From the NCBI GenBank assembly GCA_002433805.1, contig DJIW01000070.1, forward strand, positions 1,524 through 15,055: a stretch of 13,532 nt of DNA, given 5' to 3'. The notes under the pieces were generated by a model that saw nothing but the letters and a program-made list of their open reading frames with translations, was not told the origin of the DNA and ran no database searches. Both the position numbers and the translations under genes were made by a program. The DNA comes from Competibacteraceae bacterium UBA6584. Lineage in GTDB: Bacteria > Pseudomonadota > Gammaproteobacteria > Competibacterales > Competibacteraceae. Positions 1 to 7,140 of the stretch are shown piece after piece (positions within the stretch are counted from its first letter, which is position 1; every line of letters begins with the position of its first letter).

Positions 1-2
1 AC

Positions 3-26
3 GCGGCCGCTACGTTGAGGGCCTAA
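3..26 (+). CDS. Possible C-terminal tail of an upstream 2Fe-2S subunit (partial)
   Basis: One frame reads AAATLRA followed by TAA, three bases before the next gene's ATG. IorA-type (2Fe-2S) subunits usually precede IorB-type subunits and often end in an alanine/arginine-rich helix, so this tail fits such a gene. That is mainly an inference from gene order. Seven codons cannot identify a protein, and the other two frames cannot be excluded. Confidence 0.3.
   Translation, partial: AAATLRA
17..21 (+). promoter_or_regulatory. Ribosome binding site of the molybdenum hydroxylase gene
   Basis: GAGGG lies 8 bases before the ATG at 30. It supports that start, which also places a Tat signal at the very N-terminus. 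Confidence 0.6.
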
Positions 27-29
27 ACC

Positions 30-2213
30 ATGAGCGCAATCACCAATCTCGGACGTCGCCGCTTTTTGCAAGCGGGCGCGCTGCTCGGCGCGGGCCTAAC
101 TTTGGGTTTTTATCTGCCCATCGGCCGCGCCGCCCAACGCGCCGCCGGCGCGGTGAGCGCCAATGCCGTGCTCGCCCCGAACGCCTTCCTGCGCATCGCC
201 CCCGATAACACTATCACCGTGCTGGTGAAGCATCTGGAAATGGGGCAGGGCGTTCACACCGGCTTGCCGATGCTGGTGGCGGAAGAATTGGAAGTCCCTT
301 GGGAGCGGATTCAAGTCGAGTCCGCGCCCGCCGACGCCAAGCTCTACGGCAATCTGGCCTGGGGTGGGAGCACCCAGGGCACGGGAGGTAGCTCCAGCCT
401 GACCAACTCTTGGGATCAATTGCGGCAGGCGGGCGCGACCGCCCGCGAATGGCTGATCGCCGCCGCCGCCGCTCAGTGGCAGGTGGAACCCGGCACGCTC
501 AAAGCCGAGAACGGGACCGTCGTTCACGCCGCTTCCGGGCGCAAGGCCAGTTACGGGGAACTGACGGCCAAGGCCGCCGAACTGCCGCCGCCGCAAAACG
601 TCAAGCTGAAAGCGCCTGGCGAATGGAAGATCATCGGCAAGAGCCTGCCGCGTAAGGACACCTTGGCCAAAGTCAACGGCCAAGCCCAATTCGCCGGAGA
701 CCTCAAGTTTCCCGGCATGTTGACGGCGTTGGTGGCTCGCCCGCCGGTGTTCGGCGGCAAGGTTAAGACGGTACAGGCCGACGCCGCCCGCGCGGTGCCG
801 GGCGTGAAGGCGGTGGTGTCCATCCCGCAGGGCGTGGCGGTGGTTGCCCGCGATTTCTGGTCGGCCAAGAAAGGCCGGGATGCGTTGGCGGTCGAGTGGG
901 ATGAGAGCGGTGGGGCGAAGGTGTCGAGCGACGCGCTGCGCGCGCAGTATCTCGAACTCTCCAAAACTCCCGGCGCGGTCGCGGCGGATCGCGGCGATGC
1001 CGCCGGCGCGTTAAAAGGCGTTTCCAAGACCCTGGAATCCACGTTCGCGTTCCCCTATCTCGCTCACGCGCCGATGGAGCCGCTCAATTGCGTGGTGCAA
1101 CTGAAGGACGACGCTTGCGAAATCTGGGCGGGCTCCCAGGCGCAAACCCTCGATCAAGCGACCGCCGCGAAAATTGCTGGGCTCAGCCCGCAGCAAGTCA
1201 CCATCCACACCCTTTTGGCGGGCGGCAGCTTCGGCCGCCGCGCCAACCCCACCGCCGATTACATTGCGGAAGCGGTGGAGATCGCCAAGGCCACCCGAGA
1301 TTTAAACGCGCCGATCCGGTTGATGTGGACCCGCGAGGACGACATCAAGGGCGGTTATTACCGACCGCTGTTCGTGCATCGCATCGCCGCCGCCCTGGAC
1401 GCGCAGGGCAAGCCGCTGGCCTGGATTCAGCGCATCGTCGGTCAGTCGATCCTCGCCGGGACGCCGTTCGCGGCGATGATGAAAAACGGCATCGACCCCA
1501 CCTCGGTCGAGGGCGCGGCCAACCTGCCCTACGACGTCCCCAACCTGCGCGTGGAATTGCACAGCCCGCAAGTTGGCGTGCCGGTGCTGTGGTGGCGCAG
1601 CGTCGGCCATACTCATATCGCCTTCGCCACCGAAGTGTTCATCGACGAACTGGCCGCCGCCGGTCAAGATCCCTACGAGTACCGGCGGGCGCTGTTGGTC
1701 GATCAGCCGCGCCTGCGAGGGGTCTTGGAGTTGGCCGCCAGCAAGTCCGGTTGGGGTGCGCCCTTGCCCAAGGGCCGGGGCCGGGGCATCGCGTTGCAGG
1801 AATCCTTCGATTCCTATGTAGCTGAAGTCGCCGAAGTCACTGTCCAGCCGGATGGCAGCTTCCACGTGGATCGGGTGGTGTGCGCGGTGGATTGCGGGGT
1901 CGCGGTCAACCCCAACGTAATCGAGGCGCAGATGGAAGGCGGGATCGGCTTCGGGCTGGCGGCGGCGCTGCACGGCAAGATCACGCTCAAGGACGGCCGC
2001 GTGGAACAGAGCAACTACACCGACTATCCCCTGCTGCGGATCGGCGAGATGCCCAAGGTCGAGGTGCATATCGTGCCCAGCACCGAGCGTCCCACCGGCG
2101 TGGGCGAGCCGGGAGTGCCGCCGATTGCGCCGGCAGTGGCGAACGCCTTGTTCGCCGCCACCGGCAAGCGGGTGCGAAGCTTGCCGATCAATCCGGCGGA
2201 GCTGAAAGGCTGA
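30..2213 (+). CDS. Molybdopterin-binding catalytic subunit of an IorB-type molybdenum hydroxylase
   Basis: This 727-residue protein belongs to the xanthine oxidase family in its isoquinoline 1-oxidoreductase beta (IorB) branch. Members hydroxylate N-heterocycles or oxidise aldehydes using water as oxygen source and pass electrons to a separate 2Fe-2S subunit. Residues 9-16 (RRRFLQAG), followed by a hydrophobic stretch to about residue 30, form a Tat signal, so the folded, cofactor-loaded enzyme should be exported to the periplasm. Cofactor-contact motifs are AGGSFGRR (397-404) and the C-terminal GVGEPGVPPIAPA (690-702). Glu692 aligns with the catalytic glutamate of xanthine dehydrogenases (Glu1261 in the bovine enzyme). 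Length is normal for IorB. The start is fixed by a GAGGG site and the Tat signal. xdhC follows after 3 bases, so the two are almost certainly co-transcribed. No FAD subunit is visible, as expected for IorAB enzymes, which donate to cytochromes. The substrate cannot be deduced; aldehyde, isoquinoline and nicotinate-type compounds are all possible. Confidence 0.9.
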   Translation: MSAITNLGRRRFLQAGALLGAGLTLGFYLPIGRAAQRAAGAVSANAVLAPNAFLRIAPDNTITVLVKHLEMGQGVHTGLPMLVAEELEVPWERIQVESAPADAKLYGNLAWGGSTQGTGGSSSLTNSWDQLRQAGATAREWLIAAAAAQWQVEPGTLKAENGTVVHAASGRKASYGELTAKAAELPPPQNVKLKAPGEWKIIGKSLPRKDTLAKVNGQAQFAGDLKFPGMLTALVARPPVFGGKVKTVQADAARAVPGVKAVVSIPQGVAVVARDFWSAKKGRDALAVEWDESGGAKVSSDALRAQYLELSKTPGAVAADRGDAAGALKGVSKTLESTFAFPYLAHAPMEPLNCVVQLKDDACEIWAGSQAQTLDQATAAKIAGLSPQQVTIHTLLAGGSFGRRANPTADYIAEAVEIAKATRDLNAPIRLMWTREDDIKGGYYRPLFVHRIAAALDAQGKPLAWIQRIVGQSILAGTPFAAMMKNGIDPTSVEGAANLPYDVPNLRVELHSPQVGVPVLWWRSVGHTHIAFATEVFIDELAAAGQDPYEYRRALLVDQPRLRGVLELAASKSGWGAPLPKGRGRGIALQESFDSYVAEVAEVTVQPDGSFHVDRVVCAVDCGVAVNPNVIEAQMEGGIGFGLAAALHGKITLKDGRVEQSNYTDYPLLRIGEMPKVEVHIVPSTERPTGVGEPGVPPIAPAVANALFAATGKRVRSLPINPAELKG

Positions 2214-2216
2214 GGC

Positions 2217-3266
2217 ATGGATAGCCTGGACCTCGCCGTGCTGCGGCGCGCGGTCGAGTGGCTGGTGGCGGGACGCCGGGTGGCGCTGGTGACGGTGGTC
2301 GCCACCTGGGGTTCCGCGCCGCGCCCGGTCGGCGCGGTGCTGGCGCTTGCGGACGACGGACAGTTTTCCGGTTCGGTGTCGGGCGGCTGCGTCGAGGACG
2401 ATTTGGCGGCGCGGCGGCGCGCTCGTTTCCCCACCACCTGCAAGACGGTCAAGTACGGGGTAACCGCCGAGGAAGCGCGTCGCTTCGGTCTGCCTTGCGG
2501 CGGGACGCTGCACTTGCTGGTCGAACCGCTCGCCGGCGTCGAGGCGTTGCGTCCGGCGCTGGCGGCGCTGGAGCGCGGCGAATTGCTGGCGCGGCGGGTA
2601 CGGCTCGCGGACGGCGCGGTAAACTTTCATCCCACGACCCCTAACGCCGTTCCGACCTTTGACAGCGAGGCGCTGACCCAGATCTTCGGCCCACGCTGGC
2701 GGTTGTTGCTGATCGGGGCGGGTCAGATTTCGGCTTATCTGGCCGCAATGGCGCAAACCTTGGATTACCGGGTGCTGGTGTGCGACCCACGCGCTGAATA
2801 TGTCCGGGAATGGACGGCGAGCGGCGCGGAACTGTTGCCGGGGATGCCGGATGATGTGGTGCGCACCATCGCGCCCGACCGGCACACCGCCATCGTCGCG
2901 CTGACGCACGATCCCCGGTTGGATGACATGGCGTTGATGGAAGCGCTGAAAACCGACGCTTTCTATGTGGGCGCGCTCGGTTCGGCCACCACCACGGCCC
3001 GGCGGCGCGAACGGTTGGTGCAGTTAGAAGTGACGCCCGAGGAATTGCGCCGCCTGCGCGGGCCGGTCGGTTTGCCAATCGGCAGCCGCACTCCGCCGGA
3101 AATCGCTATCTCCGTCCTGGCCGAACTGACCGCGCTGCGTCATGGTGTGGTGCTGGCGCGTGTTCAGCCGCAGGCTGATGGAGATAGCCTTGCGGTTGTC
3201 TTGCGGGAAGCTGTCACCGCAACCGGAACCACAAATGACGGGGTTGCTAAGACGAAAACCGCATGA
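2217..3266 (+). CDS. xdhC: XdhC-family molybdenum cofactor chaperone
   Basis: XdhC/PaoD-type proteins bind the mature molybdenum cofactor in the cytoplasm, promote its sulfuration and insert it into molybdenum hydroxylases before export. This 349-residue protein has the usual two parts. The N-terminal XdhC domain carries VTVVATWGSAPRPVG (25-39) and GSVSGGCVE (52-60). The C-terminal Rossmann-like domain starts at LLLIGAGQISAYLAAMA (163-179) and carries FYVGALGS (249-256) and GLPIGSRTPPEIAISVLAE (285-303). The last ~38 residues, after LRHG (307-310), form a low-complexity tail without recognisable motifs. The ATG is 3 bases after the stop of the hydroxylase gene, with AAAGG (2205-2209) as ribosome binding site, so the two are translationally close. 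The client is presumably the upstream hydroxylase. Family assignment is firm; the client is inferred from position. Confidence 0.92.
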   Translation: MDSLDLAVLRRAVEWLVAGRRVALVTVVATWGSAPRPVGAVLALADDGQFSGSVSGGCVEDDLAARRRARFPTTCKTVKYGVTAEEARRFGLPCGGTLHLLVEPLAGVEALRPALAALERGELLARRVRLADGAVNFHPTTPNAVPTFDSEALTQIFGPRWRLLLIGAGQISAYLAAMAQTLDYRVLVCDPRAEYVREWTASGAELLPGMPDDVVRTIAPDRHTAIVALTHDPRLDDMALMEALKTDAFYVGALGSATTTARRRERLVQLEVTPEELRRLRGPVGLPIGSRTPPEIAISVLAELTALRHGVVLARVQPQADGDSLAVVLREAVTATGTTNDGVAKTKTA

Positions 3267-3389
3267 TAATTCTGACTGGTTACATCGTTTTGTCTATTTC
3301 CAGCCGTTTGAAACTGTTCCAATATTTGCTAAGTTGATAGGCGGATCAAAAAATACGGGGCCGAAAATTACAGAAGGTCTATTAGATCA

Positions 3390-3398
3390 TGCTATACT
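3390..3398 (+). promoter_or_regulatory. Extended -10 promoter for the cytochrome gene
   Basis: TGCTATACT is a good sigma-70 extended -10 element (TGn followed by TATACT). No good -35 box sits 16-19 bases upstream, which extended -10 promoters tolerate. It would give a leader of about 100 bases and its own transcript for the cytochrome gene. The whole gap 3267-3504 is AT-rich (25 G+C of 60 at 3301-3360) and otherwise shows only a weak hairpin, TGTCGG (3412-3417) with CCGGCA (3427-3432). Confidence 0.5.
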
Positions 3399-3504
3399 CA
3401 CTATTTTAACCTGTCGGTTTTCTCAGCCGGCACCTGGTATTTCAACCACGTCTTACCCTAAAATTATTCGGTCGACTTTACGATTTTGAGCGGACGCAAA
3501 ATCC

Positions 3505-4611
3505 ATGAAAAAAATACTGGCATTATGGTGTCTATTACTGCTATCCGGGGTCGCTTTCGCGACTTCTTTCTCGGGAGGGACCTCAGAAGACGGGCAGATG
3601 TTGGGCCTCGATGGCAAGGGCGACAAGATCGTGGTGCCCAACTGTCAGGAAAATTCGACATGGTTACAGTGTCGCAGCATCGATTTTGCCCCGCAAGAAG
3701 TGATCGACGGTTTCAACTACACCCATAACACCACCAATACCATCGGGCCTTTTGGCAATGTGAAAAATCCGAACGGCTCGACCATCTTTCCTTCTGCAAA
3801 TGCCTGCACATCCTGCCATTTGGGTTCCGCCCAAACCCCTGGCGGCAATCCCTTGTACCAATCGGTCGACAAGTACAAAAGCCTTCCCTATTTCCGCAGC
3901 TTCAATTACAACCGTGATCTCAAGGACTCGATCAATGACTGCATCAAGAATTGCGGTGGCGGCAATCCGATCGATAAAAACAGCGATGTGATGAACAATA
4001 TCGTCGCGTACATCAACTGGATTCGCGATGGCGTGACCGACCCGAACATGAAAACCGCGACCGGCTGGAAAAATATGCCGGGCGAAGCGATGCCGATTGT
4101 GGATCCCAACTGGAAAACCATGACGGCTAACGCCAGCCTCGGTCAAACGCTTTACAAAGACAAAGGCTGCCGCTCGTGCCACGATGCGGACGGCCCTGGG
4201 ATGGGCAAATTGCGATCCGGTGAAGGGCGGCCCCGAGTTCCGTCCCTGTGGGGCAATCGTTCCTTTACCATGGGCGCCGCGTACATTCAAACCCCGAATC
4301 TGGCGGGATACATCAGAAGTCACATGCCGTTCGGCAAGCCTAACACGTTGACCGTCCAGCAAGCGTTGGATATCGCCGGCTACATCAACATTCAGCCGCG
4401 CCCTGTGGCGTTTTCCGCGAGCATGTTTTGCGCCAACGATCCCGCGACCAATTTGCCCAATTCGCTCTTCAAGCCGGCTCAATGGTGGAGCGGTTGCAAC
4501 TATCCGACGGAGCCCTTCACCCATAATCAGCGCGTTTTGGGTCCTTGGGCACCCATCGAGACTTGGCGTCTTGCCAAGATCGCATGTCTGAAAGCCGGTA
4601 CTTGTCAATAA
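3505..4611 (+). CDS. Periplasmic diheme cytochrome c, TsdA (thiosulfate dehydrogenase)-like
   Basis: The 368-residue protein starts with a Sec signal (charged KK, hydrophobic run, VAFA at about 16-19), so it acts in the periplasm. It has two CxxCH haem sites, C101-H105 and C222-H226. The family resemblance is to TsdA, which oxidises thiosulfate to tetrathionate or runs the reverse reaction. Between the haems lies SINDCIKN (142-149). TsdA has a similar INxC motif whose cysteine is the axial ligand of haem 1, and here Cys146 lies 45 residues after the first haem cysteine, close to the spacing in TsdA. After haem 2 come SLWGNRSFTMGAAY (247-260) and HMPFGKPNTLTVQQALDIAGYI (273-294), both family-like. 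The methionine I expect in the GAxM position appears to be Tyr260, though Met256 and Met274 are near. The C-terminal region has four cysteines (309, 331, 361, 367). The start has no strong ribosome binding site. G+C is lower than in neighbours (27 of 60 at 3961-4020 against 48 of 60 at 781-840). It could instead be an electron acceptor for the hydroxylase. Confidence 0.8.
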   Translation: MKKILALWCLLLLSGVAFATSFSGGTSEDGQMLGLDGKGDKIVVPNCQENSTWLQCRSIDFAPQEVIDGFNYTHNTTNTIGPFGNVKNPNGSTIFPSANACTSCHLGSAQTPGGNPLYQSVDKYKSLPYFRSFNYNRDLKDSINDCIKNCGGGNPIDKNSDVMNNIVAYINWIRDGVTDPNMKTATGWKNMPGEAMPIVDPNWKTMTANASLGQTLYKDKGCRSCHDADGPGMGKLRSGEGRPRVPSLWGNRSFTMGAAYIQTPNLAGYIRSHMPFGKPNTLTVQQALDIAGYINIQPRPVAFSASMFCANDPATNLPNSLFKPAQWWSGCNYPTEPFTHNQRVLGPWAPIETWRLAKIACLKAGTCQ

Positions 4612-4641
4612 CACGGATAAGCATCGGTTCCGCCGGCAAGG

Positions 4642-4671
4642 AACCCACCCTCGAATGAGAGTGGGTTTTTT
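4642..4671 (+). terminator. Rho-independent terminator of the cytochrome gene
   Basis: An 11-pair stem with one C/A mismatch (4642-4652 with 4657-4667), loop GAAT, is followed by a run of six T (4666-4671). It lies 30 bases after the cytochrome stop codon. It separates that transcript from the MocA-like gene downstream. Confidence 0.92.
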
Positions 4672-4750
4672 GTTGTCCGCCGCCAGGACGGTCCAAGAGG
4701 GCATTCTAGCGCCTTGCTGCACCGCACGAAATTCAAGATTGGCGCCCGAA

Positions 4751-4779
4751 TCGTGAATCCATCAACTGAAGACTATAAT
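4751..4779 (+). promoter_or_regulatory. Candidate promoter for the MocA-like gene
   Basis: A perfect -10 box, TATAAT (4774-4779), has a weak -35, TCGTGA (4751-4756), at a 17-base spacing. It lies just after the terminator of the cytochrome gene. A transcript starting near 4786 would have a leader of roughly 150 bases. This promoter would explain expression of the MocA-like gene despite the terminator. Confidence 0.5.
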
Positions 4780-4784
4780 CTCTC

Positions 4785-4881
4785 AAGGAGCGTCGCTGAC
4801 AGCTACAGCCTTAAAATTTCCTCCTTAACAACACTGAAATCAGCCCAATTCGCGTTGCGAGCAAATAAAGATTACCAAGGA
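4785..4881 (+). promoter_or_regulatory. Structured leader with two Shine-Dalgarno-like sites and a complementary element
   Basis: AAGGAG (4785-4790) is perfectly complementary to CTCCTT (4821-4826). Between them GCTG (4795-4798) can pair with CAGC (4806-4809). A second purine site, AAGGA (4877-4881), can pair with the same element through TCCTT (4822-4826). Two mutually exclusive pairings around one pyrimidine element resemble a translational switch, but 5-6 pair stems occur by chance and no known riboswitch was recognised. The 322-base gap 4612-4933 holds only this, the promoter and the terminator. Confidence 0.25.
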
Positions 4882-4933
4882 ACAAGCCTCGAACATTACC
4901 ACTAGCCCAACCCTTGCCAAATTTAAACAGGGA

Positions 4934-5491
4934 TTGTTGTTGGCGGCGGGTTTTTCTCGCCGTTTTGGCTCGGACAAGCTGCTCCACCCTCTCGCTGACC
5001 GAGTCCCCATCGGGTTGGCCGCCGCCCGGCACTTGCGCTCCGCCTTACCTGAGACATTGGTGATTATCAATGCCGACGAGAAGGAGTTAGCTGCTCTGCT
5101 GACTCAAGACGGCTTCCCCGTCACGGTTTGCCCGCAAGCGCATAACGGCATGGGAGCTAGCCTAGCCTGGGGAGTGGAACAGACCGCGCGAGCGTCCGCC
5201 TGGATTATTGCCCAGGCCGACATGCCGTTTATTCGGCCGGCGACGATCTGTGAGGTGGCGGAGGCCGTCGAGCATCCGACCGCTTTGGCCGCGCCCGAAT
5301 TTCAGGGAAAACGCGGTCATCCGGTCGGTTTTGGCCGGGCTTATGGCGAAGAACTCAGGCGATTGACGGGAGATGAAGGCGCGCGGGCAATCCTGCGCCG
5401 GCATGAAAAACATCTGCGCCGGTTGGTCTGCGATGATCCGGGCATTATCGCCGACATCGATATGCCCGCCGATCTTGAGCCGAGGAGGTGA
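4934..5491 (+). CDS. MobA/MocA-like molybdenum cofactor nucleotidyltransferase
   Basis: Family members transfer CMP or GMP to molybdopterin. The MocA branch makes the cytosine-dinucleotide cofactor used by xanthine-oxidase-family enzymes such as the one encoded upstream. Visible motifs are LAAGFSRRFGSDKLL (3-17, nucleotide binding), HNGMGASLAWG (70-80), QADMPFI (94-100, metal-binding Asp), GKRGHPVGF (125-133), TGDEGARAIL (145-154) and DIDMPADL (174-181). The 185 residues are slightly short at the N-terminus. The frame stays open back to 4838 and encodes KFKQGLLLAAG, so the first strand appears intact, yet no ATG, GTG or TTG lies upstream of the TTG run at 4934-4942. TTG at 4940 has AGGGA (4929-4933) at 6 bases. 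ATT at 4895 would give a normal N-terminus, but its AAGGA is 13 bases away. The true start is therefore uncertain. The gene probably belongs functionally with the hydroxylase and xdhC, from which the cytochrome region now separates it. Confidence 0.85.
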   Translation: MLLAAGFSRRFGSDKLLHPLADRVPIGLAAARHLRSALPETLVIINADEKELAALLTQDGFPVTVCPQAHNGMGASLAWGVEQTARASAWIIAQADMPFIRPATICEVAEAVEHPTALAAPEFQGKRGHPVGFGRAYGEELRRLTGDEGARAILRRHEKHLRRLVCDDPGIIADIDMPADLEPRR

Positions 5492-5646
5492 CTAAAAATA
5501 TCTAGGCAATGATTTTGGCTGGAAAATTCAGCAAAGAGCGCCGAACGTTCCAATGTTCTGTCGGAATTAAAAAGGTAAATTTGCAAGCCCGGATGCTCGC
5601 AGCTCGCACACCTCCAACCCATTTATTCTTGCCTTCTCGCCGGTGC

Positions 5647-5702
5647 AGGGCGCGACGAGAGCGAGATGCAAGGTTACGGTCCAACCTTGCACCTCGCGCC
5701 CT
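5647..5702. terminator. Nested inverted repeat between the convergent MocA-like gene and gltD
   Basis: Two perfect 9-pair stems are nested. The outer pairs 5647-5655 (AGGGCGCGA) with 5694-5702, and the inner pairs 5667-5675 (TGCAAGGTT) with 5683-5691 around a 7-base loop. The left arm has an 11-base bulge and the right arm only CC. The right arm touches the gltD stop codon (5702-5704). It probably ends or protects the gltBD transcript and may serve the convergent gene too. Neither side has a T run, so simple intrinsic termination is uncertain. The rest of 5492-5646 shows nothing I can name. Confidence 0.5.
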
Positions 5703-7138
5703 CAAACCGGCAATTCGGAACTGCCCATCAGGTACTCATCCACCGCGCGGGCGCATTGCCGGCCCTCGCGGATCGCCCACACCACCAGTGATTGCCCCCG
5801 GCGCATGTCCCCGGCCGCGAAGATTTTATTGACCGAGGTCTGGTAATCCTCGGCGCTGGCGGCGACGTTGCCTCGCTCGTCCAAAGCCACGCCCAAGTCC
5901 TTAAGCAGCCCCTCGTGGATCGGATGGACGAAGCCCATCGCCAACAAGACCAGATCGGCTTCGATTTCAAATTCGCTGCCTGGCACTTCGACCATGATTT
6001 GCCGGCCGTTTTGCGCCTTCCATTCCAGCCGGACGATTTGGATCGCCCGCACCCGACCGTCACGACCGAAAAACTGCTTGGTGGCGACCGCCCAGTCACG
6101 CTCGCAGCCTTCCTCGTGAGAGCTTGAAGTCCGCAGCTTCAACGGCCAATCGGGCCAGGTCAGCAGTTTGTTTTCATGGAGCGGCGGCTTGGGCATGATT
6201 TCCAATTGAGTGACCGAACGCGCGCCCTGGCGGATCGAGGTGCCGACGCAGTCGGAGCCGGTATCGCCGCCGCCGATCACCACCACCTGTTTGTCCGTCG
6301 CTAAAATATCCTCGTTGGGAATTTTCGCGCCCGCCACCCGGCGATTTTGCTGGGTCAGGAAATCCATGGCGAAGTGAATGCCGGACAACTCGCGCCCCGG
6401 CACTTTCAAATCGCGCGGCCACTCGGCGCCCCCGGAGAGCACCACGGCGTCGAATTCCGCCAGCAACCCGCGCGCCGGAATGTCCGCGCCGACGTGGCTG
6501 TTGGGCCTAAACTCCACGCCCTCGGCCCGCAATTGGGCCAGCCGGCGGTCGATCAACCAGGTCTCCAGCTTAAAATCGGGAATCCCGTAGCGCAGCAGGC
6601 CGCCGATGCGGTCGTTTTTTTCAAACACCACCACGGCGTGGCCGGCCCGCGCCAGCTGCTGGGCGCAGGCCAGGCCGGCGGGGCCGGAGCCGATCACCGC
6701 AACCCGCTTGCCGGTGCGGTGCGAAGCGATTTGCGGTTGGACCCAGCCTTCCGACCAGCCCTTGTCGATGATGGCGCATTCGATATCCTTGATCGTCACC
6801 GGATGGTCGTTGAAGTTGAGGGTGCAGGACGCCTCGCACGGGGCCGGACAAATTCGCCCGGTAAATTCGGGGAAGTTGTTGGTGGAGTGCAGCACGTCCA
6901 GCGCCTCGCGCCATTTGTTGCGATAGACCAGATCGTTCCAGTCCGGAATGATGTTGTGGACCGGACAGCCACGATGGCAGTAGGGGATGCCGCAGTCCAT
7001 GCAGCGCGCGGCCTGATCGCGGACGGCGGGCTCCGGCAGGGGCGCCACGAAATCGCGGAAGTGGGCAATCCGCTCCTCGACCGGCGCGTAGCCGTGTTCG
7101 TGGCGGAGGATTTCCAAAAAACCGGTTGGCTTGCCCAT
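5702..7138 (-). CDS. gltD: Glutamate synthase (NADPH) small subunit
   Basis: GltD is the FAD-containing subunit that takes electrons from NADPH and feeds them through iron-sulfur clusters to GltB, in the cytoplasm. The 478-residue length is typical. The N-terminal ferredoxin-like part holds C46, C49, C54 and C58 (CMDCGIPYCHRGCP) and a second set, C97, C101 and C105, for the low-potential 4Fe-4S clusters. The FAD Rossmann motif is VIGSGPAGLACA (148-159), and the NADPH motif is VVVIGGGDTGSDC (285-297). The C-terminal FAD-closing motif is IFAAGDMRRGQSLVVWAI (439-456). The ATG lies 2 bases after the gltB stop, with GGGAG in the gltB tail as ribosome binding site, so translation is likely coupled and the subunits are made together. 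Confidence 0.97.
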   Translation of the reverse strand: MGKPTGFLEILRHEHGYAPVEERIAHFRDFVAPLPEPAVRDQAARCMDCGIPYCHRGCPVHNIIPDWNDLVYRNKWREALDVLHSTNNFPEFTGRICPAPCEASCTLNFNDHPVTIKDIECAIIDKGWSEGWVQPQIASHRTGKRVAVIGSGPAGLACAQQLARAGHAVVVFEKNDRIGGLLRYGIPDFKLETWLIDRRLAQLRAEGVEFRPNSHVGADIPARGLLAEFDAVVLSGGAEWPRDLKVPGRELSGIHFAMDFLTQQNRRVAGAKIPNEDILATDKQVVVIGGGDTGSDCVGTSIRQGARSVTQLEIMPKPPLHENKLLTWPDWPLKLRTSSSHEEGCERDWAVATKQFFGRDGRVRAIQIVRLEWKAQNGRQIMVEVPGSEFEIEADLVLLAMGFVHPIHEGLLKDLGVALDERGNVAASAEDYQTSVNKIFAAGDMRRGQSLVVWAIREGRQCARAVDEYLMGSSELPV

Positions 7139-7140
7139 GA

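Noticed and set aside
1302..2909. 535-codon open frame on the minus strand across the hydroxylase and xdhC genes
   Set aside because: It is antisense to two well-supported genes and spans their junction, with H/R/Q-rich composition typical of a codon-bias shadow.
3244..3333. TTGCTAAG repeated at 3244-3251 and 3326-3333 as possible insertion-site repeats
   Set aside because: Eight bases 80 apart are expected by chance, and neither copy flanks the other end of the AT-rich block.
3664..4722. 352-codon minus-strand frame opposite the cytochrome
   Set aside because: The plus frame has a signal peptide and two CxxCH sites; the minus frame shows no motif and crosses the terminator.
4714..4905. Small plus-strand frame starting with TTG before the MocA-like gene
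   Set aside because: It starts inside the intergenic region upstream of the promoter, has no ribosome binding site and resembles no known protein.
4785..4933. A molybdenum cofactor riboswitch before the MocA-like gene
   Set aside because: The context is tempting, but I could not recognise the conserved Moco RNA core, and the leader is AT-rich with only short stems. I kept the simpler Shine-Dalgarno/anti-Shine-Dalgarno observation.
5509..5832. Plus-strand frame running into gltD
   Set aside because: It has low-complexity, arginine/proline-rich content, overlaps the nested hairpin and the antisense of gltD, and lacks a ribosome binding site.
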